From positions 63,828,186 to 63,892,185 of the forward strand of contig CM056743.1 of assembly GCA_029851415.1 (NCBI GenBank): a stretch of 64,000 nt of DNA, written 5' to 3'. A program made the position numbers and the translations under genes. The notes under the pieces are model-generated. The model searched no databases, was not told the DNA's origin, and saw only the letters and a program-made list of their open reading frames with translations. This DNA comes from Eretmocerus hayati (lineage: Eukaryota; Arthropoda; Insecta; Hymenoptera; Aphelinidae). Below are positions 22,401 through 30,283 of the stretch, piece by piece (positions within the stretch are counted from its first letter, which is position 1; the number at the start of each line of letters is the position of its first letter).

Positions 22401-22753
22401 TAAACTGATAGACTAAGCTTGTGAATACCAACTTCTACCTGAACCGACGTTCTACAAATAGTTTTCACTCTCTCTCCCGTTGGATATCTCAAAATCGGAA
22501 AATTACTGGTTGTTCGAATTTTTCCATTCACCATGAATCTCTTACTAATGATTGACGCATCTGATCCAGAATCCATTTTGAAATTACAAGGCATGCCGTC
22601 CAATGAACCTAGATAGCAGTTAGCCCCGCTAGAACTCCCAGTAATTCTCCTCATTCTCCCAAAACCAGAGCCACTCATCGAGTTTTTGCCGAGGACTGGA
22701 GTCAATGTTGTCAAGCTTGCCTCGTCTAGCTTGACGTGTCTCAGTTTCCCTTG
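19496..22753 (-). CDS. pol: Gypsy pol: protease-RT-RNase H-integrase
   Basis: The frame is -1 to gag and opens at 22753, so no start codon of its own is needed. Domains in order: aspartic protease (FKMDSGSD), RT (CVDYRRLN, YLDDVIV), RNase H (LDADASGHGLGAVLSQ, RTDHSALKW), an HHCC zinc finger (H…H…CRTCDVC) and the integrase core (IDILGPFP, HTDQGRNFES, SNGMVERLNR), ending at a GPY motif. The frame stops with TAA at 19496-19498 immediately after GPY; 40 further sensible codons follow in frame to a TGA at 19373-19375. The TAA is either a recent nonsense mutation or the natural end. All catalytic residues visible are present. Confidence 0.92.
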   Translation of the reverse strand, partial: QGKLRHVKLDEASLTTLTPVLGKNSMSGSGFGRMRRITGSSSGANCYLGSLDGMPCNFKMDSGSDASIISKRFMVNGKIRTTSNFPILRYPTGERVKTICRTSVQVEVGIHKLSLSVYVTDMEDDCILGTDFLERVGVTTAIDEVILGTSTSSGQSREVDLGGTFIGRILSESAEVDRTFQAPEKLPPFLLEVFERDSVGLTPDEKNQFYKFLLEHQTQFSHGEETGRCDLKEHKIEVVDSKPIKQQIRRVPMHLRSKVEKVIEEMKRHGVISKSKSSWCSPVVIKIKKDGSIRFCVDYRRLNAVTKKDSYPLPKIDGILDTLKGDSLFSTLDLESGYWQIRIRPEDKEKTAFSIGNGLWEFEVMAFGLCNAPATFERLMEEVLSNLINIICMVYLDDVIVKANTFERMIENLRIVFSRFRDANLKLNAKKCHFFKREVLYLGHIISAEGVRADPDKVSSIVNCPTPKNKKQVLSFLGLASYCRKFVRHFSAIAKPLYALTGQAAVFIWTPECEDAFMKLKTALSSPPILGYPDMDAEFILDADASGHGLGAVLSQIQGGKERVISYFSKIFSKSGRNYCVTRRELLAVVESVKNFAHYLIGKKFTVRTDHSALKWLLSFKDLDGQLARWVGELSKFDFEIIHRKGTSHGNADSLSRRPCEESSCKYCDNLEARYDSHHTLGRIQLSQGNEIEWRDAQHTDQVLQKVIEYKKSNQKPTWETISSQSSSLKFYIQQWDSLVLKNEILYRRWESTDLKTSTDLMVVPRSEVSVVLREAHDSPGGGHFGQKKTLMKIRRLFYWDRCRKDVEEYCRTCDVCISKKGPQGSGKGNLNIYNVGAPSERIQIDILGPFPQSSSGNRYLLVAVDCFTRWPWVVALSNVRAKSVADALVNNIIPESGVPLEIHTDQGRNFESRLFKELTDRLDILKTRTTPLHPQSNGMVERLNRSILQYLSLFVSENQKDWDKLIPFFLLAFRSSQNESTGFTPAELHLGRDLRLPLDMIRGVPPDSARTSTPGYSQELQRRLQRVHHLARERMTTKSAKTKARYDLDAKTKKFEAGQRVWFYCPKRSVGKTPKLQSSWDGPY

Positions 22754-24252
22754 TCAGCATTCGTTGGGCAGTTCGAGCGGATGTGTCCTTCAAGACCACA
22801 CGACCAGCAAGTGGGGAGTTGTCTTTTTTGTGTCGTGTTATTTGAATTTGGTTTCATGTACTGTGAAGATGCCTGACTGAACTGATTTGAATTCAACGAG
22901 TTCCTATAACCATGCTCTCTACGATTCTCATCCCGAATAACCTTTATTTCCATAGCGCGAGCTAAAGCTTTTTTCATTGAAGATATACCTTCGAGTTGCA
23001 ACATTTCCCGAATTGAAAGATCATAAATTGCAGATATAAACTTCGAACACGCGATCCGATCCTGTTCTTCAACCGGAGAATTTTTAAAAATATTCCGAAC
23101 TAATCGAGAGATATCGGAAGCTAGAGATGAGAAATCCTCGTTAAATTCCTGTTTTCGATTCTGGAAAAGTGAAAAATTGATAGCCTGGAGATGAGAATCG
23201 CCAAAACGTAAATCTAAACTTGAGTGTAAAGATTCAAAACTGATCGTCTCTGGATCCACATTGTCAAGAACAGATTTTGCTTTCCCTCGCAGGCACGATG
23301 CCAGCATGATGCCCTTAGCTCTGTCATCCCAACCATTCGCGAGAGCAACTAATTTGAACTGATTGATGTACTCCCGTAGAGGTGTCTCTCCGTTATATTC
23401 ATCTGCCTTTGGTCGAAATGATTTGTGAATTTGTGCAGTGAGTGGAATTGTCTGTGAGCCCGTTTGTAATTCATTTGTGTGAGAAATGTTGGGGATCGCG
23501 TTATGTGTTATGGTGTGAGAATTGGTTGAACTCAGCTGTTGTGGTCGTTGCTCAAGAAGCTCAATCCGCTGCATGAGTAACCGTCGCTCCTCCATCCAAA
23601 CCCGCTGCTCTGCTTCCCATGCTCGTCGCTCAGCGATGAAATCACGATCCCGTTGGCGAAGCTCAGCAGCCATGTTGTCAATCTCGGGATCGTGCCGTAT
23701 TGCACCGTTTGTCACAGCAGCGCAGGACGATCCCGCTGCGCCGACGGTTCGTTCGACGGCAGCGACTTCTGCAAAAATGCCGCCCGCAGTCGCAGTGCCT
23801 CGGTCCGCAGCGTTGTTGAGAACAGCACCACCGAAGACACCAGGGCGAGCGAAACCACCGTTGCCGATTGCTGCAGGTGTAGAGACAGCGGCGGCAGAAG
23901 GCTCCGTATCCGCAAGCATGACAGACGCAGCACCACCGGTAGGCGCAGTAGAACCAGGGTCACCCGAGATGTCAGGCTGCAAGCCATCACCAGCCGCATC
24001 ACACGTGGCGTTGCCGCCGTCCCCGCGGGTTGCCCTCGCGTCGATCATCTCAGCCACGGAAGGAGCCGCAGGGCGATGAGTGGTCGGCTCACGCATGACA
24101 ACAGGGCCTTGGTCACTGCACTCACCTGGAAATCCACGGAAACCAGATGCAGCATCAGATGATCTTGGGCTTTGTATCGGGACATAAAACGATACTGACC
24201 CAGCGTCCGTGCGATCTCCCGGCAGCAAATACTCGTTATTCCGGGTCCTCAT
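22741..24252 (-). CDS. gag: Gypsy gag polyprotein
   Basis: A 503-codon ATG-started frame encoding the capsid/nucleocapsid precursor that packages the RNA. The N-terminal half is Ala/Gly-rich and of low complexity, followed by a charged helical stretch (around 215-260, RQRDRDFIAERRAWEAEQRV), a capsid-like region (YNGETPLREYINQFKLVALA) and one CCHC zinc knuckle at the C-terminus (CWSCGLEGHIRSNC). The stop TGA (22741-22743) follows the slippery heptamer directly. No breaks seen. Confidence 0.92.
   Translation of the reverse strand: MRTRNNEYLLPGDRTDAGSVSFYVPIQSPRSSDAASGFRGFPGECSDQGPVVMREPTTHRPAAPSVAEMIDARATRGDGGNATCDAAGDGLQPDISGDPGSTAPTGGAASVMLADTEPSAAAVSTPAAIGNGGFARPGVFGGAVLNNAADRGTATAGGIFAEVAAVERTVGAAGSSCAAVTNGAIRHDPEIDNMAAELRQRDRDFIAERRAWEAEQRVWMEERRLLMQRIELLEQRPQQLSSTNSHTITHNAIPNISHTNELQTGSQTIPLTAQIHKSFRPKADEYNGETPLREYINQFKLVALANGWDDRAKGIMLASCLRGKAKSVLDNVDPETISFESLHSSLDLRFGDSHLQAINFSLFQNRKQEFNEDFSSLASDISRLVRNIFKNSPVEEQDRIACSKFISAIYDLSIREMLQLEGISSMKKALARAMEIKVIRDENRREHGYRNSLNSNQFSQASSQYMKPNSNNTTQKRQLPTCWSCGLEGHIRSNCPTNADKGN
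22744..22750 (-). promoter_or_regulatory. -1 ribosomal frameshift heptamer GGGAAAC
   Basis: On the coding strand the gag end reads AA G GGA AAC TGA. GGGAAAC fits the X XXY YYZ slippery consensus in the gag frame and abuts the gag stop. Slipping back one base enters exactly the open pol frame (GGG AAA CTG…), which opens only 3 nt upstream of the heptamer. A downstream stimulatory structure was not tested. Confidence 0.8.
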
Positions 24253-24283
24253 TTCGCTGCTTCACACTACCGTCCTTGGTTGT

Positions 24284-24304
24284 TGAATCCCGGTCGAGCC
24301 CCCA
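24284..24304 (-). other. Gypsy primer-binding site, tRNA-Pro-like
   Basis: Three bases inside the 5' LTR the minus strand reads TGGGGGCTCGACCGGGATT. It complements a tRNA-Pro 3' end (…AATCCCGGACGAGCCCCCA, from general knowledge) with one mismatch. Confidence 0.7.
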
Positions 24305-24307
24305 AAT

Positions 24308-24528
24308 TGTTACACTCACTCGTAACACAATAAATTAGAGCCACCGAATTATCAAAATAACACGTGTCTTTATTTCTTTGACACAACAAGAACGTCTTAT
24401 CCTCGTGACAGCCACAAGCAGACTAACTTCAAACATAACAACACAAACAAACACACACTAGCAACCGGCCGATCGATAAATACCAACGGTTGCGAACGTC
24501 AAATATTTACATATGTACAGATACAACA
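24308..24528 (-). repeat. Gypsy 5' LTR (221 bp)
   Basis: Same length and, by eye, the same sequence as 18789-19009. It carries the promoter for minus-strand transcription. Confidence 0.95.
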
Positions 24529-24700
24529 ATATATATATGGGTATACTGAGAATGCTAGCGTTTTTGCTTGTAGCTCTGAAATGGAAGCCCATTTGATGGA
24601 GTTACTCTGGATTCTCCATGTTCTAGGTGGTACGAGCCTGTGGAAAAAGTTTGGTGAGATTTGGTGACCCGGACCCTCCGGACTCCCCTTGTCAGCGTAA
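24529..24700. repeat. Right arm of the inverted repeat split by Gypsy
   Basis: Inverse of about 18590-18788, starting with the (AT)n apex remainder and containing GGTGGTACGAGCCTG and GACCCGGACCCTCCGGA. Confidence 0.75.
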
Positions 24701-24984
24701 GTGTATCTCACGGGCACGATTCCTTCATACATAGCTATTTTTCGGAAAATCATAACTCCGACAGATTGGATTTCTCATCTTATTGTTGTTTGACTGGGGA
24801 AACTAGACACCTCCGAATTCCCCTCAAAAGATTATAACAATGAGACTCCGGAAGAGAGTTTTGTTTAGGAATCGAATCTCAGCACGAATGTGACTACGTA
24901 AAAGGGTCTTATTACTGCAGAGAGAGGTACCCACAAAGTCACCAAGACCTCGAAGATTTTCTAAAAGAGCCCAAACAACAGGAA

Positions 24985-25290
24985 AATTTTGTTCGAAAAA
25001 AGGGCCCAAGTGCAAGGGTATTGTTAAAAAGAGCCTCAACGTAGAAGTACTGGCAAAAAGGGCCTCAGTGCAACAGTATTGGTAAAAAGGGCCTAAGTGC
25101 AACAGTATTGGTAAAAAGGGCCTAAGTGCAACATTATTGGTAAAAAAGGCCTAAGTGCAACAATATTGATGAAAAGGGCCTAAGTCACCGTAAAAACTCG
25201 TTCAAAAGGGCCTAACTCCACTATCAATATCGGGATAAAGGGCCTAAGTGGTGGGGTATTGGTAAAAAGGGCCTAATTTTTAACGAAAAA
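24985..25290 (+). repeat. F right subterminal direct repeats (AAAAGGGCCTAAGTGCAA…)
   Basis: About ten diverged ~30-bp direct repeats of the type AAAAAGGGCCTAAGTGCAAC with an ATTATTGGT spacer. On the left side the same motif is arranged as palindromes, so the two ends are organised differently. Confidence 0.85.
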
Positions 25291-25798
25291 ATTTTAAAAA
25301 AATTCTTATGACCTCCATATCTCTTTTCTACCAATTCTGGCTATCAAATCATGTTCTTTGGCCTTCAAAAAATGTATTTCCATGCTTGCTAAGTGAATAT
25401 TGAGTGACCTCAGTTTCACACACTCAATGGAACCATCTTTCACGTGCAGGATCGATGAAAATGCATTCAGACGTTGAATCGCAATTGGATATCTTGTGTG
25501 ACATACCCATAGATATGCTGATGAAATTTGGAGGCCATTGAACTCGATTTCGCAACGTTATCCAACTTTTAGTGGACCAACTATCCCAAAAATTGACCCA
25601 GTATTGGGAAAAAGGGCCTAATTACATTTTTTCGAATGGCTGTATACCTCTCGAAATCGACAGCTACCTTCCAATTCCTGTACGGTTGTTTTGGGGATGC
25701 CAAAACCTTTGAAATAAGCCAGGTATGCGCATCGAATTATGCCACGGGCATGATATAGTTAGTTTTTATCGTTTTTCTCGAAATGGCCGTTCTGTAAT
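25291..25798. other. F interior right, no gene seen
   Basis: AT-rich, with one extra GGGCCTAATTAC motif at about 25613 and no coding signal. Confidence 0.4.
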
Positions 25799-25825
25799 TA
25801 GGCCCTTTTTCCACCCACCCCCTCA
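25799..25825 (-). repeat. F right terminal inverted repeat
   Basis: Ends …CCACCCACCCCCTC, the inverse of the left terminus, followed by the TSD AATT. Confidence 0.85.
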
Positions 25826-25829
25826 ATTG

Positions 25830-26476
25830 TGAATCTCTTTAGGCCACAATGGGCTACAAAACACCTTCGAATCATTGTCACAATCAAAAATATCTCTCAA
25901 AGTCTTCTTTTTCAATTTAGTTGAGCTCGATATAAGTTTATCGCGAACTATAGTTGACGATAATTTTACGACAATTGCTCGAGAATTAGAGTCATTGATT
26001 TTAGGAGAATTAGGAGTTCAGGTCGGAGCAGATGGATGTGCATTTCGGAATCGTGGACCTTCCCATTCTCTCACATTCACTACAAAGTTTTGAAGTTCGG
26101 GCACATCCATAGCATCAAAAACCTTAGCTACTATCTCGGTTCTTAAAAGATTTAAATCGCGAGGAATGTCGGATAGAATAATTTCAGCTGGATCTATTTG
26201 AGTTGTTTGATGTGAAATTTTAGACAGATCCTTACGAATTTGAGTAATATCATCCTCAATCGCATTAATTCGATTCTCAATTCTAGATTCAAGCTCATTC
26301 AACTTCGAAAAAATTCTTTCTTGATTAGCGTTGAAGTGAGAAATGAAGAGTTTGAAGTAATGTGGCATATCACTTGAATGATTGTCATTTTCTGGCTTAT
26401 TCTTGGAATCACGCGATTCGAAAGAGGTCATCTGATGTTGTTGTGTGGAACTCACTGCGGAAGAATTTGGTGACAT
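25830..26476 (-). pseudogene. Element D ORF1, N-terminal piece
   Basis: The ATG at 26476 (MSPNSSAVSS) aligns with the E ORF1 start. A coiled-coil stretch (RIFSKLNELESRIENRINAI) and the RRM-like segment (IILSDIPRDLNLL) are present. Reading continues to about 26018 before a stop; further homology to E runs on toward the F insertion. Confidence 0.75.
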
Positions 26477-26918
26477 TGTAGAGCGATAGAATCGTAGATG
26501 CAATATGCAGGTTCGAGTCAGCTGTCAGGGGGCACGTACAATTGGCGGTCAGGCAGGTTACTTGACACTCGATAGGCAAAACGCTCTAAGTGGATCAACG
26601 TGTGAATCAGGCTTCAGGATCGGTATAGCAGGGATCTAGTCCAAATTGCTGCCATCTAGCTGCTGACGGCAGAAGTTCGAAGATCCAGCGGATCGAATGG
26701 CTCTCAGCAACTTAACCTCGAAATCCACAACGTGCTGATCGGAAAATAGAAAGAACTCTTGCAAAACGCACAGATCCACAGAGATTGATGAATCTAGTGA
26801 ATATTTGCAAGTTTGGCGTGCAATAATCTGCAAAAGAAAGGCCCGGAGGCACTTTGAGGCAGAGAAAACTGACGAAATACAGAGGAGCACTGGATAAAAC
26901 GTGTGATGAGACTCACCG
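25830..26918 (-). mobile_element. Element D, 5' part
   Basis: Carries the N-terminal part of ORF1 and a ~440-bp 5' UTR. The coding-strand 5' end is CGGTGAGTCTCATCACAC, nearly the same as the 5' end of E (28574), so both are full length. It abuts a GA tract at 26919. Confidence 0.85.
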
Positions 26919-26929
26919 AGAGAGAGAGA
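26919..26929. repeat. (GA)5 tract between D and E
   Basis: GA remnant between the 5' end of D and the 3' tail of E. Confidence 0.85.
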
Positions 26930-28574
26930 TTGTAGATTGGTTTTATTTTTGGTACCTTGGGGTATAACCCTATCTGGTACAAATAGCAAAATTCAAATTA
27001 CATAATAATATTACAATATGATGAGAAGGTTGAGTAGAATATAATCAATGAAACTAATTACTTATTTTAAGTGCTAATCTGAGGAACATTTTAGGCAGGG
27101 GATGTACTACTATATCTCAGTACATATTCGGAGAGAGATCATTTACAGGTGTTGAATGATGTAATTGCATTTTAAGTAATTGAACTGTAATTGAAGATTC
27201 ATAGTAATTTTTCAACTGAATTGAAGAATTACTATAAAGAGATTTTCGGAAAAGAAACTACTAGAGCTTTGCACTCTCCGTGTTATTTTAGTGAGCTGAG
27301 AAAAGTTCGAGATCTAACAACTATGAAACAGTTTCATGCCGAGTTTGGAAGTCAACAAGATTGAGTTCTGAGAAAATGGGATTAAGAGGCCCATTTTTCG
27401 AAGATTTCATACAAACAACGAGGTTCCTAACCACTGGCTTCGGTATTTTCAATCTAACACTCAATAAGTGAGCTTTTTTGAGTAAATTATGGACTTGTTT
27501 TGGCCATAGAGGGCTACAGTAGATTTTTGAGTGGTTTTCGTGTCCAAAAATATCTTTAACAGATTTTTTCATCAATTTAGAAGAGTTCACAATAATTTTG
27601 TCTCGAACTATGGTTGACGACAGCTGTATTACGAGTGATTGAGAACTCGTATGCTTGGTTTTTGAAGAACTTGAAGTTTTCAGAACTGATGCATTAACAT
27701 TGCGAAAATGAGGACCTTTCCACTCTCTTACGTTCACTACGAAGTTCTGAGATTCTGGTACATCTATAGCGTCAAGAATTTTATTCACTATCTCATTTTT
27801 CGAGAGATTTAAGTTACAAGGAATGTCAGTTAAAATTATTTCAGCTGAATTTACTAATGTTGACTGATGAGATATTTGAGAAAGCTTATCGCGAATATCA
27901 GAAACATCTTTTTCGATCGCAATTATTCGCTTTTCTATCCTGTCTTCAAGTTTACTTAACTTTGAAAAAAGTCTTTCTTGACAAGCGTCAAAATGAGCGA
28001 TAAACATTTCGAAATAAGGTGGCATATCGCCTGAATATGCAGATTTTTCTGAACTATTTTTGGAGTTAACAGATTTATACGAATTTGCCTTATCAATTTG
28101 AGAAGAACTCACTGCGAATACATCTGGTCCCATTGTAACGTTGTAGAAACACAGTCGGAATGCGGGGTCAAATCAGCTTACACTGATGTTGTCAGGCACT
28201 AGCCGGTGTTATTCAGGCAGCACAATCAGTCAAAGAGCTCGGGGCAGATCTCGTGCGAATCAGGCTTTAGAGCTGGTAACGCAGGGAACTTGGGAGAATG
28301 GCTGCCATCTAGGTGCTGACTTTGGAATTGCAAGGATCCAGCGGATCAAGATCTGGAGAATGTGCACCTAACCTCAAAGCCCAAAACGTGCTCGTAGAAA
28401 TGTTGATGGAATTTTTGCAAGATGCGTAGATTCATAAAGATTCATGAGTCTAACGAATGCTTGCAATAATTGGCGTGCAAGAATCTGTAAAACAAAAGCC
28501 CGTAGGCAACTTGCGGCAGAAAAGTGACGATATAGTGAAGAGACGATAGAGAAAACGTGTGATGAAGCTCACCG
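26930..28574 (-). mobile_element. Element E: full-length ORF1-only non-LTR retrotransposon
   Basis: About 1.65 kb with a 5' UTR, one intact ORF1, a 3' UTR with the same GGTAC-type stem-loop (about 26950-26985) as D, an AATAAA and an ATC-rich tail, all between GA tracts. No endonuclease or RT is present. Sharing both ends with D shows this is a propagated family, not a one-off deletion. It is comparable in design to the mammalian HAL1 elements, which also keep only ORF1. Confidence 0.8.
27321..28133 (-). CDS. Element E ORF1: coiled-coil RNA-binding-like protein, intact
   Basis: A 270-codon ATG-started frame. The N-terminus is Ser-rich, a coiled coil spans about residues 50-95 (ERLFSKLSKLEDRIEKRIIA), an RRM-like region follows at about 105-150 (EIILTDIPCNLNLSKNEIV), and a basic C-terminal block at about 200-250 (IYCSPLWPKQVHNLLKKA) matches element 1 ORF1. 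By analogy to other non-LTR ORF1 proteins it would trimerise and bind element RNA; this is inference. An open frame in an element without RT suggests selection for the protein or recent spread. Confidence 0.8.
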   Translation of the reverse strand: MGPDVFAVSSSQIDKANSYKSVNSKNSSEKSAYSGDMPPYFEMFIAHFDACQERLFSKLSKLEDRIEKRIIAIEKDVSDIRDKLSQISHQSTLVNSAEIILTDIPCNLNLSKNEIVNKILDAIDVPESQNFVVNVREWKGPHFRNVNASVLKTSSSSKTKHTSSQSLVIQLSSTIVRDKIIVNSSKLMKKSVKDIFGHENHSKIYCSPLWPKQVHNLLKKAHLLSVRLKIPKPVVRNLVVCMKSSKNGPLNPIFSELNLVDFQTRHETVS

Positions 28575-28584
28575 AGAGAGAGAG

Positions 28585-28645
<61 letters not shown>
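28575..28645. repeat. (GA)n microsatellite, ~35 units
   Basis: A nearly pure GA tract (one GC interruption), the longest in the window, between the 5' end of E and the 5' end of B2. Confidence 0.95.
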
Positions 28646-28647
<2 letters not shown>

Positions 28648-29995
28648 CCGTAGGGCGTATGGCTTGACGACAAGTGGTCGTTCAAGAAGCACATCCAGGA
28701 GGCCGCTCAAAAAGCGAGCAGGGTTGGTGCGGCGCTTCAACGGCTGATGCCGAATATCGGAGGACCCAAGGAAAAGAGGCGCGCACTTCTCAACACCGTC
28801 AGCACCTCTATCATGCTCTACGGTGCACCCGTGTGGGGAAAGAGAGTAGAGAAGACCATCATCGAGAAGAAGATGGGGCCTGTCCACCGGAGAGCGGCCC
28901 TGAGAAGTATCCGTGCCTACCGCACCGTATCAGGAGATGCGGCTTACGTATTGGCGAGTACACCGCCCATCCACTTGCTCGTCGCGGAGCGAGTGAGGAT
29001 CTGGGACCGCCAGCAAGTGATCGGAGCCGAACGAGCACTCACCCCGACGATGAAGGAGATTATCCGCGACAACGAGAAGGAAACCACCCTTGAGGATTGG
29101 CAAACTGAGTGGGATTCGCCATTTGCGAACGGCAGATGGACGCACCGGCTGATCCGTGACGTAGCCAAGTGGGCGGAACGCACCCACGGAGAGATGGACT
29201 ACTGGACGACGCAGGCACTGAGCGATCATGGTTGCTTCGGTTCCTATCTAACCAGGTTCAAGAAGAGGACGACCCCAGCATGTCAGTCATGCGGGGATGA
29301 ATGGGATGACGCCGAACATGCCCTGTTCAAGTGCAGCGACACCCGGAGAGAGCGCGCCGAGCTGGATGAATGGCTGGGTGCTCAACTAACACCCGAGAAT
29401 CTCGTCCCGTACTTGCTCCGCAACCAGGAGACATGGGATAGACTCACCGGATACATCAAGATGGTGATGACCCGCAAAGAGGAGAAAGAGAGGGAAGTAA
29501 GGCGCCTCGAAGTAGGCGAATCACAGTGACTCTGCCGATTGAAACAGAAGAGGCCCAAATGATTCCAGGAGGAATCTGATGCACTGAAGAGGGAAGAAAG
29601 AAGAAAGAAGAGAGAAGAAAGAAGAAAGAGAGGGAACAATGGAGAATGAAGACAGAAGATGCCGACAAGTGGCCGAAGAGAGAAGATGGAGAAGAGGAAC
29701 GCTCGCAATCGAGCGCGAGACATGCCGCTCATCCTGAAGTAATGCTCACGCGGTTCCAGGATGAGATGGTAGGTGCAGGTGGATCTCCTTCTTGATTGCC
29801 CGATGCCCTAGGTATCGGACATCGAGGGGAGAGGGATATTACACGGCCGGGCCCATCTCTCGGTGGGCCCCACCCAAACCCGTGTCCCGCCTGGTATGGC
29901 CTGCGTGGGCTATGCGTAGTCCGCGTAAGCTGAACCAGTCCGGTGTCTGGGAACGGATCCGAGTGATCCTGAGGCAGATTTTGCCCTCTAACCAC

Positions 29996-30027
<32 letters not shown>
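28646..30027 (+). mobile_element. Element B2: R1-like copy with internal deletion and poly(A) tail
   Basis: Starts with the same 12 bases as the B family 5' end (GACCCCGTAGGG), then jumps directly to sequence equivalent to 34325 in B3 and runs to the 3' end. It finishes with a 29-base A tract (29999-30027). It is nearly identical to the 3' part of B3. The retained 5' tip rules out simple 5' truncation. Confidence 0.85.
28654..29529 (+). pseudogene. B2 ORF2, C-terminal fragment
   Basis: Continuous in the B3 ORF2 frame from the deletion joint (GVWLDDKWSFKKHIQEAA) to the normal stop, including the Cys/His motif CQSCGDEWDDAEHALFKC. It lacks the endonuclease and the RT catalytic core. An in-frame TAG lies at 28651 directly before it. 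Confidence 0.85.
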
Positions 30028-30029
<2 letters not shown>

Positions 30030-30283
30030 CCCCGTAGGGGGCTTTGGGTGTGACCTTAGGGGTGCACTTGGAGCTTGAGGGAGCGACGCCCCTCCGGACC
30101 CGAGTCCTACACTTACACCAACACACACACTACACCATACATGCACCATACTCACGCCTGCCCAAGCACTACACAAACATACCAACATCATACAGGACAC
30201 GCATGACACAGAACACCACACCCGTGCTGGTCTGGTCCGGGGTCGGCCAGCATGCGATTCCAGGCCCTGGAAGAAGAAAGAAG

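Larger units (their letters stand above)
18789..24528 (-). mobile_element. Gypsy LTR retrotransposon, full length, 5,740 bp
   Basis: Two 221-bp LTRs, identical by eye, bound the element. It is read on the minus strand: 5' LTR (24308-24528), PBS, gag, pol, PPT, 3' LTR (18789-19009). The target was the (AT)n apex inside F, so the TSD (probably ATAT) cannot be delimited exactly. Identical LTRs indicate a very recent insertion, the last event in the nest. gag and pol are continuous except for a stop codon 41 codons before the second terminator of pol. Confidence 0.95.
17351..25825. mobile_element. Element F: DNA transposon with GAGGGGGTGGG termini, no transposase seen
   Basis: The terminal inverted repeats are about 27 bp (GAGGGGGTGGGTGGAAAAAG…). 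The flanking AATT (17347-17350 and 25826-25829) is a 4-bp target duplication. Alignment to element E shows the empty site had a single AATT. Removing the 5.74-kb Gypsy leaves about 2.7 kb without a recognisable transposase, so F is non-autonomous. Many GGGCCTAA motifs crowd both ends and are likely transposase-binding sites. A 4-bp TSD is rare among DNA transposons (Sola has one); the superfamily is not established. Confidence 0.8.

Noticed and set aside
24985..25290. CRISPR array
   Set aside because: The spacers are themselves repeated and diverged, the motif also occurs as palindromes at the other end of F, and the DNA is eukaryotic.
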